Of a stretch of DNA of 64,000 bases, positions 8,622 through 17,207 are shown one piece after another. How positions within the stretch are numbered: the stretch's first letter is position 1; every line of letters starts with the position of its first letter. The position numbers were made by a program, and so were the translations under genes. Under the pieces are notes generated by a model. That model did not search any database, was not told the DNA's origin, and saw nothing but the letters and a program-made list of their open reading frames with translations. The DNA comes from Schauerella fraxinea (lineage in GTDB: Bacteria; Pseudomonadota; Gammaproteobacteria; Burkholderiales; Burkholderiaceae_B), in contig JAVDKL010000003.1 in NCBI GenBank assembly GCA_030849965.1, positions 248,001-312,000 of the forward strand. The letters are read 5' to 3'.

Positions 8622-8728
8622 AAAAACCGTCGTCAGGTAGCGACCCCCGGGCGATCGTCGCCCGCCGGCGCATTTTCAGCGCCCGTCGGTCACCGTTCAA
8701 TCGACTAGTTTAAGCGGAAACGCCTCTC

Positions 8729-10141
8729 ATGCTCGACAACTTAACGCAACGTCTGTCCCGGGTCGTCAAGACGATCCGCGGCGAAGCCCGCCTGACTGAG
8801 GCCAACACCCAGGAAATGCTCCGCGAGGTCCGTATGGCCTTGCTGGAGGCCGACGTCGCCCTGCCCGTGGTGCGCGATTTCGTCGCCCGCGTGAAAGAAA
8901 AAGCGCTCGGTGAAGAGGTCGTCGGCAGCCTCAAGCCCGGCCAGGCCCTCGTGGGCGTGGTCAATAAAGAACTGACCGCCTTGATGGGCGGCGATCTGGG
9001 CCCGCATACCAGCGAGCTGTCGCTGTCCACCACACCGCCCGCCGTGATTTTGATGGCGGGCCTGCAGGGGGCGGGTAAAACCACCACCACCGGCAAGCTT
9101 GCCCGCTGGCTCAAGGAAGGACAGCACGTCCACCAAGGGCGCAAGACGGGCAAGAAAAACGTGTTGGTGGTGAGCGCCGACGTGTATCGCCCGGCCGCAA
9201 TCGAGCAGTTGAAGACCGTGGCCGCGCAAGTGGGCGTGGACTTCCTGCAAACCGAAAGCACCGAGAAGCCCGAAGACATCGCCCGCCGGGCGCTGGATCA
9301 CGCCAAGCGTCATCACTATGACGTGCTGATCCTGGATACGGCCGGTCGTTTGGGTATCGACGAGGCCATGATGCGCGAAATCCGCGCCTTGCATGACATC
9401 GTCAAGCCGATCGAAACGCTGTTCGTGGTCGACGCGATGCAGGGGCAGGATGCGGTCAATACGGCCAAGGCGTTCTCGGATGCGCTGCCGCTGACCGGTG
9501 TGGTGCTCACCAAGCTGGACGGCGACGCCCGCGGCGGCGCGGCCTTGTCGGTGCGCCACATTACCGGCAAACCGTTGAAGTTCGTTGGGGTTTCCGAAAA
9601 GCTGGATGGCCTGGAGCCGTTCCACCCCGATCGGATGGCGCAACGCGTGCTGGGCATGGGCGACATCGTGTCGCTGGTCGAGCAGGCGCAGCAAAACATC
9701 GATATCGCCGAAGCGCAAAAGCTCGCGACCAAGATCAAATCGGGCAACAAGTTCGATTTGAACGACTTCCGCGAGCAGTTGGGTCAGGTCAAGAAGATGG
9801 GCGACATGGGCTCGCTGCTTGAAAAACTGCCCGCGCAGTTTCAGCAAGCGGCCGGTCAATTGCAAAGCGGTCAGGCTGAAAAGCAGATGCGCCGCACGGA
9901 AGGCATTCTGAATTCGATGACGCCTGCCGAGCGGGCCAAGCCTGAGCTGATCAAGGCGCAACGCAAGCGTCGTATCGCGATGGGCTCGGGCGTTCCGGTT
10001 CAGGAAGTGAATCGCCTGCTGAACCAGTTCGAGCAGATGCAAGGCATGATGAAGCAGATGCAAAAGGGCGGCATGGCCAAGATGATGCGCGCCATGGGCG
10101 GCATGAAGGGCTTGGCGAAGCTCGGCGGGAAGATGCGGTAA
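8729..10141 (+). CDS. ffh: Signal recognition particle protein Ffh (SRP54)
   Basis: GTPase of the signal recognition particle. It binds signal peptides of nascent inner-membrane proteins together with 4.5S RNA and docks with FtsY. The 470-residue protein has the N domain (1 to about 85), the G domain with P-loop GLQGAGKTTTTGK (111-123), DTAGRLG near 205 and TKLDGDARGG near 265, and the methionine-rich M domain (about 330-470) with repeated Met near the C-terminus (EQMQGMMKQMQKGGMAKMM). Length is normal. It is a single gene facing the divergent ypjD-like operon and is followed by a strong bidirectional terminator. Confidence 0.98.
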   Translation: MLDNLTQRLSRVVKTIRGEARLTEANTQEMLREVRMALLEADVALPVVRDFVARVKEKALGEEVVGSLKPGQALVGVVNKELTALMGGDLGPHTSELSLSTTPPAVILMAGLQGAGKTTTTGKLARWLKEGQHVHQGRKTGKKNVLVVSADVYRPAAIEQLKTVAAQVGVDFLQTESTEKPEDIARRALDHAKRHHYDVLILDTAGRLGIDEAMMREIRALHDIVKPIETLFVVDAMQGQDAVNTAKAFSDALPLTGVVLTKLDGDARGGAALSVRHITGKPLKFVGVSEKLDGLEPFHPDRMAQRVLGMGDIVSLVEQAQQNIDIAEAQKLATKIKSGNKFDLNDFREQLGQVKKMGDMGSLLEKLPAQFQQAAGQLQSGQAEKQMRRTEGILNSMTPAERAKPELIKAQRKRRIAMGSGVPVQEVNRLLNQFEQMQGMMKQMQKGGMAKMMRAMGGMKGLAKLGGKMR

Positions 10142-10217
10142 GACTGAACTGCGGCTCACTATGAGCCGCGACACCGGCCGCCGCTCATAAGTGGCGACTC
10201 AGTCACCGCACATACGC

Positions 10218-10256
10218 AAATCGGGCCACTTCTTTCGAGGTGGCCCGATTTATTTT
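10218..10256. terminator. Bidirectional Rho-independent terminator between ffh and thiS
   Basis: Perfect 12-bp stem AAATCGGGCCAC (10218-10229) / GTGGCCCGATTT (10240-10251) with a 10-base loop, followed by ATTTTT on the plus side. On the minus strand the stem opens with its own A-rich side, so it can also stop the thiS transcript. It lies between the convergent ffh and trmB-pip-thiS units. Confidence 0.9.
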
Positions 10257-10295
10257 TGCGTGCAGCGAGCAGATCGGTGTTCGGCCACAGGCGAT

Positions 10296-11446
<1,151 letters not shown>

Positions 11447-12142
11447 TTAGGCCTTACGTTTGAAAATGAGATCCCACACGCCATGACCGAGGCGAATGCC
11501 GCGGTTCTCGAACTTCGTGAGCGGGCGGTAATCAGGGCGCGGCGCAAAGCCGTCGGCAGTGTTTTCCAGCAGCGGTTCGCCACCCAGCACTTCCAGCATC
11601 TGGTGGGCGTACTCTTCCCAATCGGTAGCGCAATGGAAATAACCGCCTGGGGCGATGCGACTGGTAAGCGCGGCCACGAAGGTGGGCTGCAGCAAGCGGC
11701 GCTTGTGATGGCGCTTCTTGGGCCACGGATCCGGGAAGTACACATGCACGCCGGCCAGGCAGTCGGGGGCGATCATGTCGCGCACCACTTCGACCGCATC
11801 GTGTTGAATGATGCGGATGTTGGTCAGGCCGTTGTCTTCAGCGCGGCGCATCAGCGAGCCCACGCCGGCATTGAATACTTCAACGCCCAGGAAGTTGTCG
11901 TCGGGGCGGGCCGTTGCGATCTTCTCGGTGGTTTCGCCCATGCCGAAACCGATCTCCAGGATCGTGGGGGCGGTGCGGCCGAAGGTTTGATCCAGGTCGA
12001 GCCGTTCGGCGGCATAGGGAATCGTCCATTTGCCGGTTAGCGTTTCGAGCGCATCGCGCTGGCCCTGGGTGATGTGCCCGCGCCGATGGACGAAGCTGCG
12101 GATATGGGTCGGCGCGTTCGCCGGAGGGGTGTTCGTAGTCAT
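11447..12142 (-). CDS. trmB: tRNA (guanine-N7-)-methyltransferase TrmB
   Basis: Methylates G46 in the variable loop of tRNAs using S-adenosylmethionine. The SAM-binding motif LEIGFGMGE is present, as is the family signature [16 protein letters not shown] for tRNA contact; the C-terminal end ([13 protein letters not shown]) is typical. The open frame extends upstream to 12376, but that would run antisense through the tRNA-Gly gene. The ATG at 12142 gives a 231-residue protein of normal length. No strong ribosome site is seen before it. It heads the trmB-pip-thiS run. Confidence 0.95.
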   Translation of the reverse strand: MTTNTPPANAPTHIRSFVHRRGHITQGQRDALETLTGKWTIPYAAERLDLDQTFGRTAPTILEIGFGMGETTEKIATARPDDNFLGVEVFNAGVGSLMRRAEDNGLTNIRIIQHDAVEVVRDMIAPDCLAGVHVYFPDPWPKKRHHKRRLLQPTFVAALTSRIAPGGYFHCATDWEEYAHQMLEVLGGEPLLENTADGFAPRPDYRPLTKFENRGIRLGHGVWDLIFKRKA

Positions 12143-12301
12143 AGCAGGGGATTGTAATTTGAGGCGTGGGGATTTGCTTGCGCGCGGGTGGACAAATCCG
12201 TGATGCTCGGCGGCAAGCGTGTAATTCGGCGGTGAGCGGCTTTTTGCGCGACTCAATGTGCGAAATGATGGCGGCCTGACGTAGGGCCGGGCAACCGGCG
12301 C

Positions 12302-12329
12302 TATAATTCCGGTCGCGCGAGCGCTCGCG
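12302..12329 (+). promoter_or_regulatory. tRNA promoter -10 box and palindromic leader
   Basis: TATAAT (12302-12307) is a perfect -10 hexamer 33 bases before the tRNA. No good -35 was found at 17-base spacing; CTGACG at 12276-12281 is a weak candidate at 20. The predicted 5' leader contains the perfect 14-base palindrome CGCGAGCGCTCGCG (12316-12329), which could fold back on itself ahead of RNase P cleavage or bind a protein. Confidence 0.55.
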
Positions 12330-12339
12330 TGCACCCAGA

Positions 12340-12413
12340 GCGGGTGTAGTTTAATGGTAGAACGGCAGCTTCCCAAGCTTCATACGAGGGTTCGATTCCC
12401 TTCACCCGCTCCA
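12340..12413 (+). tRNA. tRNA-Gly (anticodon CCC)
   Basis: A 74-base tRNA with encoded CCA. The acceptor stem GCGGGTG/CACCCGC is perfect, the D arm is GTTT...GAAC, the anticodon loop TTCCCAA has anticodon CCC, and the T arm contains GGTTCGATTCC. It resembles the E. coli glyU tRNA-Gly(CCC) closely. The anticodon stem GCAGC/GCTTC has one C-U mismatch at 28:42. It reads GGG codons. Confidence 0.95.
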
Positions 12414-12447
12414 CATCATTTTCGAACGGCTTACCGGTTAGTCGCGC

Positions 12448-12738
12448 TCAGCCGCCGACGAATACGGTCTCCGAGCCTTCCGCGATCTGGCCGCCGCATG
12501 AAATCTTATCCCCGATCCTGCCGGCAGGCTTGCCGTTGATGAACACCGAACTCGATCCTGCCGCAAGGTTGCGCGCATGATCGGATTCGTCTGGGCGGGC
12601 GTGCGACGCGAAGGGGTCTCCTTGACGTACGGCTGCGCGGCCGTCGATGCTGACATCGGGCGAGGCACCGGTGCACGGTGTCGGCGGCGCACCGTCATGG
12701 TCGGAGGCGTGATCGTTGAGTCTGGCTGCGGCGGGCAT
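12448..12738 (-). CDS. PAAR-domain protein (type VI secretion spike tip)
   Basis: A 96-residue stand-alone PAAR protein. The repeated short beta-hairpins are visible (DVSIDGRAAVRQGD, SSVFINGKPAGRIGDKISCG, SETVFVGG), with the His and Cys residues that bind the single metal in PAAR cones. PAAR proteins cap the VgrG trimer and sharpen the type VI spike, often linking effectors to it. It is the last gene of the vgrG cassette and ends only 34 bases from the tRNA-Gly 3' end. The frame is open far upstream, but that part overlaps the 201-residue gene and is not PAAR. The ATG at 12738 gives a full domain, with no obvious ribosome site. Confidence 0.88.
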   Translation of the reverse strand: MPAAARLNDHASDHDGAPPTPCTGASPDVSIDGRAAVRQGDPFASHARPDESDHARNLAAGSSSVFINGKPAGRIGDKISCGGQIAEGSETVFVGG

Positions 12739-12788
12739 CGGGAGGACGGTATTCCAAAACAGGTTGTGCGCTATGCACAGTTCGGCGC

Positions 12789-13394
12789 TCAGCGCTTGGC
12801 GTCCATCTGGGCAAGCTTGATTTCGCGATGAGACAGGAATTGTTGAAAGTCCTTGGGCAGCGCATGTAGCGCTGCCGGCGAGCAATCCATCGACACCTGC
12901 TCGCAACGTGCTGCCAGAGATACGCAAACCTTCATCTTGTCTGCCAACAGATACGGCACGAAAGCCGACAGGGGCTTGTCGTCGAGCAGGAACGCGGGGT
13001 TCGTCGATTTGGCTGCGATGAAGAAGGCGTCCTCTGGGGAAGCGGCTGATGGCGTGGCCTCGGTCCACGCCTGCCACAGTTGTTCCTCGTTGGCGCCGTC
13101 GCACCACGACAGCGACGCTGCGCCCACATGCGTCCAGCCGGCCGCTGCGCACAGGCTTACCCAGGACGCTGCGGGAATGGATTGCAATTCCCGCCGGATA
13201 GCGATCTCTCCGTCGCCAATCAGCGCCGAGATACCTGCCGCTCGCTGAGGCTGCGCCGTTCTGACAAAGCGGGCGAAAAGGTTAGCGTTCGAGTGCTGAA
13301 TGCGCCACAGATCCGGCAAGCTCTGGCCGCCTTTGGACAGGATCGCGCCGGCCAACGCCGGTTTGCTGGATTCGATTGCGCTTTGCGTGTTCAT
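12789..13394 (-). CDS. Hypothetical protein in the vgrG-PAAR cassette (201 aa)
   Basis: Not recognised with certainty. The ATG at 13394 gives 201 residues starting MNTQSAIESSK and overlapping the end of the previous gene. The protein looks soluble with no signal peptide or membrane helix. The middle is rich in Ala and Trp (ASWVSLCAAAGWTHVGAASL, WQAWTEATPSAASPEDA), and the C-terminus (DFQQFLSHREIKLAQM) is amphipathic. Size, composition and position just before PAAR would suit a type VI adaptor or small accessory protein loading cargo on the spike; this is inference from context. The frame extends to 13583, but that extension overlaps the neighbour heavily and looks like shadow sequence. Confidence 0.6.
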   Translation of the reverse strand: MNTQSAIESSKPALAGAILSKGGQSLPDLWRIQHSNANLFARFVRTAQPQRAAGISALIGDGEIAIRRELQSIPAASWVSLCAAAGWTHVGAASLSWCDGANEEQLWQAWTEATPSAASPEDAFFIAAKSTNPAFLLDDKPLSAFVPYLLADKMKVCVSLAARCEQVSMDCSPAALHALPKDFQQFLSHREIKLAQMDAKR

Positions 13395-13399
13395 TGGGC

Positions 13400-14227
13400 T
13401 CAAGGGACCGGTTGCTGCATGAGGCGGGCAGGATTGAAGTGGGTTTCTTCGATCGGGCAGCCTGCTGGGGGCAGGCCCTGCAGATATGGATGAAGGTTTG
13501 GAATTTGACGATAGGGCTGGTCGTAGCCTGGTGCGCTGTTTTCCACCACACACCGCGCGCGCGCGCTGGCGCCCAGCTCCCAATAGAGATTATGGGGGCG
13601 CTCGACGCTCCAGACGCCTGCGGATATTCCCACGCCACCGGCGATCAACCCCGTCCCTGCGTTGGCGACTGTGGCCCGGAAGAACAAATCGCCCGTCAAC
13701 CCGCCCGATAAGCCGTCGTAGCCCTCGATCCGGTAGATGCCCGCCGCACCGACGGCTTCGATCTCGGCGCCGGCGATGCCCCCCGGCATGCCCGCGAGGT
13801 CGTCGAGCGAAAAGGGCTTATTCGCGTAGACCAATTGAGGGATCGCCTTCTTCATGCGCGCGTACAGCGCCATGCCGCTGTTGGCTGCGCCTTGTTCGTG
13901 CTCCATGGTCGCGGCATCGTCGACCTTCTTGGCGTTGCCGGCAAGATCGTTGGCTTTCTCGAAGGCCAGGGCATCCCTGGCGGCGCCGCCAGCAGCCTTG
14001 AATAGCTTACCGATGGGAGCGCTTGCGGTGATGCCGCAGTTCAGGATGTTCACCACGCTGATGGCCATGCTGTCCAGGCCAAGAAAAATAAAGCTGTGGT
14101 ACCCGCAGACCACGGCCAGGCTGCCTTCATAGGAAATGAGCCAACGTTTGGATTTCGTGCTCATCGCACCCACCCAATCGTCGGGCTTCATCAGGTCATT
14201 GCCAAATGGAAATTCGGTGTCGCTCAT
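13400..14227 (-). CDS. Hypothetical protein in the vgrG-PAAR cassette (275 aa), candidate T6SS cargo
   Basis: Not recognised. The 275-residue protein has a soluble N-terminus (SDTEFPFGNDLMKPDDW) and a hydrophobic segment near residues 40-70 (GYHSFIFLGLDSMAISVVNI). A Lys/Ala-rich helix region follows to about 125. Then comes a Gly-rich stretch (about 150-215) with GGIAGAEIEAVGAAG and GTGLIAGGVGISAGVW that could be membrane-active, and a Pro-rich tail. It begins one base after the stop of the 157-residue gene and is followed by an overlapping gene, so the set is one operon. Its place between vgrG and PAAR makes it the leading effector candidate. No catalytic motif was recognised. Confidence 0.6.
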   Translation of the reverse strand: MSDTEFPFGNDLMKPDDWVGAMSTKSKRWLISYEGSLAVVCGYHSFIFLGLDSMAISVVNILNCGITASAPIGKLFKAAGGAARDALAFEKANDLAGNAKKVDDAATMEHEQGAANSGMALYARMKKAIPQLVYANKPFSLDDLAGMPGGIAGAEIEAVGAAGIYRIEGYDGLSGGLTGDLFFRATVANAGTGLIAGGVGISAGVWSVERPHNLYWELGASARARCVVENSAPGYDQPYRQIPNLHPYLQGLPPAGCPIEETHFNPARLMQQPVP

Positions 14228-14228
14228 G

Positions 14229-14702
14229 TCACTGATCCGCGGGCGTCAGGAAGCAGTACTGTTTTTCGCGGAACTGCATGGCCAGGTACTGGCAACCACT
14301 CCAGTTCTCGGCCAGGCAGGCCTGCTCGGGTGCCGCCATTTCGTTCATGGTGCATTTCTCGCCCTGGCAAATCTGCGTATATACCTTCCCGGTTTTCACA
14401 AAGCTCGCGGCAATGACGGTCTTGTCTTTTGGCAGGGTAAGTGCGCCGAACGCGTCGACCATGGCTTGCTGCTGCTGGCGCGTACCCGTCGGTGGCTGTC
14501 GGCCAATCGTCATTTCTCCGGCCAGCACCATGTTCTTGTTGTATTCGGAATACTGCTCGCTGCCGCAAGAAAGTTGTCCCTGTGCCGAAGCCAGCGGCGG
14601 CTTGCTTTGCTCACCAAAAAAATGCGATGCAATCCATACACCGGCGAGCACGAGCAACAACGTCAGGCCCGAGATAAAAAACTGTCGCTTGTTGTGAATC
14701 AT
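14229..14702 (-). CDS. Hypothetical membrane-anchored Cys-rich protein in the vgrG cassette (157 aa)
   Basis: Not recognised. One N-terminal hydrophobic helix (about residues 9-29, FFISGLTLLLVLAGVWIA) lacks a lipobox, so the protein is probably anchored in the inner membrane with the rest in the periplasm. The exported part has six Cys (LSCGS, QICQGEKC, ACLAENWSGC, QYCFL), enough for three disulfides. It follows vgrG by 49 bases and precedes the 275-residue gene by one base. A periplasmic immunity protein is one reading and a lysozyme-inhibitor-like protein another. The gene looks AT-richer than the window average by eye. Confidence 0.6.
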   Translation of the reverse strand: MIHNKRQFFISGLTLLLVLAGVWIASHFFGEQSKPPLASAQGQLSCGSEQYSEYNKNMVLAGEMTIGRQPPTGTRQQQQAMVDAFGALTLPKDKTVIAASFVKTGKVYTQICQGEKCTMNEMAAPEQACLAENWSGCQYLAMQFREKQYCFLTPADQ

Positions 14703-14751
14703 GATGATTGATGTGCTTGATGCGATTGAGTGAGGCTTGATACGAGGACAA

Positions 14752-16902
14752 TCAATTCAGATTGATTTTCTTCGAAGCAAGCGCAATTTCATTGGTGGCC
14801 TGCATCTCGATGCCGTTGTCGAAATTCAGAAAGAGCGTGTCTCCGCTCAAACGAATGAACCCATCAGCAGTCAGGCGCAACTCCGATTTTCCGACTTGAA
14901 TGTGGAACTCGCCATTCGAGGTCATCGAAACCGAGTTCGCGGCATCCAGCGAAATATTGGAGCCCGACGTCAGCTGTATCGAATGACCGGCGCTTTCGAC
15001 GATCGTGCCGCCCACTGTCACCGTCTTGCTCAGGCCCACGAACTGGGTCTTGACGCCGGCGGTGGCCTCGTTGATGGCCTGGTCCGCAAACAGGGAATAA
15101 ACGCCGCGTCCCAGTTGGTTGATGCCCGGGATCGGCAACGCCTTGGCCACGTTGCCAATACCTTCCACCAACTTGCGGAACGAATCGGACAACACGCGTC
15201 CCACGCCGCTAGGACCCACGTGCAGCATCATGTTGCCGTGCACGGACTCATTGTGATTGCCGTCGACCTCGATGGCCTTATGGTTCCCCACGGCTTGCAC
15301 CCAGTTATTGTCGATCCGCTCGGTATGGTTGTTCTTGGTCTTCTCGTTGCGGTCCTTCTGCGCCAGGATGTAGATCTCTTCCTGTCCGGTCTTGTCCTCG
15401 AATCTCAGGGCGTTGGCCGTGTGATAGTTGCCGCCAGGGCTGGAGCGCGTGTAAATGCCCATCTGAGTTTCGTTTTCAGGCAGCTTCCAGGGCGGCATCT
15501 TCGCCGCGTTATATACCCGTCCCGTGATGATGGGGCAATCGGGGTCTCCGTTCAGAAAATCCACGATGACCTCGTCGCCAATACGCGGCACCTGGATCGC
15601 GCCGAAATTGCCGCTGGCCCAACTGCTGGAGACACGGATCCAGCAGGAGCTGTTTTCGTCGCGCTTGTCGTAGCGGTCCCAGTGGAAGTGCACCTTGACC
15701 TGGCCGTACTCGTCGGTCCAGATCTCCTTGCCTTGCGGCCCCACGACCACCGCGGTCTGCGGACCCCTGGAACGCGGCTTTTCAGTGGTTCGGGGCGGCC
15801 GGAAAGGCAGCTTCGAGTCCTGCACGGTGAGGTTGAACAGGCACCTGTGACCCTCCGAGGCATCATCGCCCATGGAGCTGTAGTTGTTTTCCTTCAGGTC
15901 GTAGCGCGTGGCCAGCACCACATACTCGCGGTTCTCTTCCGTGCGCGGGCAGCCGGTCAAATTGAACAGCGATCCAGTGGCCACGCCCCGGGCGGTGCTG
16001 CGCAATGTACGGGTGTTGCGTACGTGATGCTGTTCCTCCATGCGCTGGCGTGCATAGCGCTCCCCCAGTGGCGTATCGCCGTAGTTGCCGGGCCAGTCGT
16101 AAACCTCGGCCTGGTTGTGTTCATGGGGCAGCTGTATGTGCTGACGGGCCCTTAGGTCGGCATTGGGCGTGACGAAGTTGTAGTCGTTGGTCGTATACCG
16201 GCCAGGTCGCAGGCTTTGGTACACCGCCATCTGAGTCACGTGTTCCTGCTGCGGCCGCGTCAGCTTGTCTTCGGGAAAGTACCGAACCTGTTCATACCCC
16301 GACGCGGTTTTGTGACTCTGCACCTCGTCGCTCATCACCAGGGTGTGCTTGTTTTGGGCATGCCGAAAGTAGTAATGGATGCCCTCGGCTTCCAGCAGCC
16401 GGCTGACGAACTGAAAATCGCTTTCGTCGTACTGCACGCAGTAGACGCGCGGCTCGTACTTTTCGGCCAACTCGAATTCGAATACGTACCCGTAAGGCGT
16501 CAGCACCTGTTTGATGGTGTCCGGCACCGTCTGGTTCTGATAGATGCGGAATTCCCGCTTGTGCGTGGCCAGCCACAGCCAGGGCACCACCACGGCCTCG
16601 TAGGCGAAATAGCGATCCGTGTCGTCGGCCTGGCCCAGCAGTGCAAAGCTGGCGATCACGCCGCCAAGATACCGGGGCGCGGACGTGGCCTCTATCGTCA
16701 ACGTGAGGGGTTGCCCCAGCAGGCTGCCGACGTCGACCTGCATCGAACGATGCAGCAGGCGCACCCGATACTCCGACAGGGTGGACAGGCCGTCTGTGCC
16801 TTGCATGGCGTCGAACAGGAAACCGGACGGCTCGGTGCCGACCGAAGCCCGGATCGCCCGGTCGGCATTCAATATGTTTGATGGATCTGCAATCGAAGGC
16901 AT
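14752..16902 (-). CDS. vgrG: Type VI secretion tip protein VgrG
   Basis: Trimeric spike of the type VI secretion injector, homologous to phage gp27/gp5. The 716-residue protein has the Phage_GPD/gp27-like N-terminal part (FSVRYDESDFQFVSR-type motif seen as YDESDFQFVSRLLEAEGIHY). The OB-fold region follows (GPQGKEIWTDEYGQVKVHFHW) with WIRVSSSWASGNFGAIQVPRIGDEVIVDF split over residues about 440-470, and then the gp5-like beta-helix repeats to the end. There is no extra C-terminal effector domain. No other type VI structural genes are in the window, so this is an orphan vgrG cassette dependent on a main cluster elsewhere. Start: ATG at 16902 after GGGGTGAG. Confidence 0.96.
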   Translation of the reverse strand: MPSIADPSNILNADRAIRASVGTEPSGFLFDAMQGTDGLSTLSEYRVRLLHRSMQVDVGSLLGQPLTLTIEATSAPRYLGGVIASFALLGQADDTDRYFAYEAVVVPWLWLATHKREFRIYQNQTVPDTIKQVLTPYGYVFEFELAEKYEPRVYCVQYDESDFQFVSRLLEAEGIHYYFRHAQNKHTLVMSDEVQSHKTASGYEQVRYFPEDKLTRPQQEHVTQMAVYQSLRPGRYTTNDYNFVTPNADLRARQHIQLPHEHNQAEVYDWPGNYGDTPLGERYARQRMEEQHHVRNTRTLRSTARGVATGSLFNLTGCPRTEENREYVVLATRYDLKENNYSSMGDDASEGHRCLFNLTVQDSKLPFRPPRTTEKPRSRGPQTAVVVGPQGKEIWTDEYGQVKVHFHWDRYDKRDENSSCWIRVSSSWASGNFGAIQVPRIGDEVIVDFLNGDPDCPIITGRVYNAAKMPPWKLPENETQMGIYTRSSPGGNYHTANALRFEDKTGQEEIYILAQKDRNEKTKNNHTERIDNNWVQAVGNHKAIEVDGNHNESVHGNMMLHVGPSGVGRVLSDSFRKLVEGIGNVAKALPIPGINQLGRGVYSLFADQAINEATAGVKTQFVGLSKTVTVGGTIVESAGHSIQLTSGSNISLDAANSVSMTSNGEFHIQVGKSELRLTADGFIRLSGDTLFLNFDNGIEMQATNEIALASKKINLN

Positions 16903-17207
16903 CTCACCCCGCGTGAATGAGCTGTACTTGAATTTCTGGTTTTTTGCGCGCGGCCATCGGGCTTATGTGTGCCCATGTGCGTCAGCGCCCCGGCATACTA
17001 AAGTAAGCGCGGGCAGCCCATTCTCGAAATTTTCAAATGGACATACCTGAATTCTGTCTGTAACTCCGGGGGCCAAAGCAGACCCCGGCGCCACATCCGC
17101 GGGATGGAAGTCAGACGGGGCGGCAACATGCTTTGGCGCAAACTTCTTCACGTCATTCGCTCTGCGCGCGACGCCACCGGCGTCGCGCGCAAGTTGCCAT
17201 GCCTCGA
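16903..17207. other. Gene-free spacer between vgrG and the siderophore receptor
   Basis: 305 bases with no convincing gene on either strand. The left end should hold the vgrG promoter region. The right end holds a terminator-like hairpin for the receptor gene (17164-17190). A short CCGGGG/CCCCGG inverted repeat lies near 17066-17090. No copy of the tRNA-Gly 3' end was seen that would mark an island boundary. Confidence 0.5.
17164..17190 (-). terminator. Terminator-like hairpin after the TonB-dependent receptor gene
   Basis: Perfect 12-bp stem GCGCGCGACGCC (17164-17175) / GGCGTCGCGCGC (17179-17190) with a three-base loop, 17 bases beyond the receptor stop on the minus strand. It lacks a U tract, so it may act as an RNA 3'-end stabiliser or a Rho-assisted stop. 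Confidence 0.55.

Noticed and set aside
8649-8663. GGGCGA/TCGCCC dyad between ypjD-like gene and ffh as an operator
   Set aside because: Only six bases per arm in very GC-rich DNA; expected often by chance.
12143-12376. 78-codon N-terminal extension of TrmB
   Set aside because: It runs antisense through the tRNA-Gly gene and has no similarity to the family.
17066-17090. Second terminator in the gap behind the siderophore receptor
   Set aside because: The CCGGGG/CCCCGG pair is short and lacks a U tract; the 12-bp hairpin at 17164 is better placed.
16903-17207. Right-hand attachment site (copy of the tRNA-Gly end) for the vgrG cassette
   Set aside because: No stretch resembling the tRNA 3' end was seen; integration at the tRNA is therefore only a possibility.
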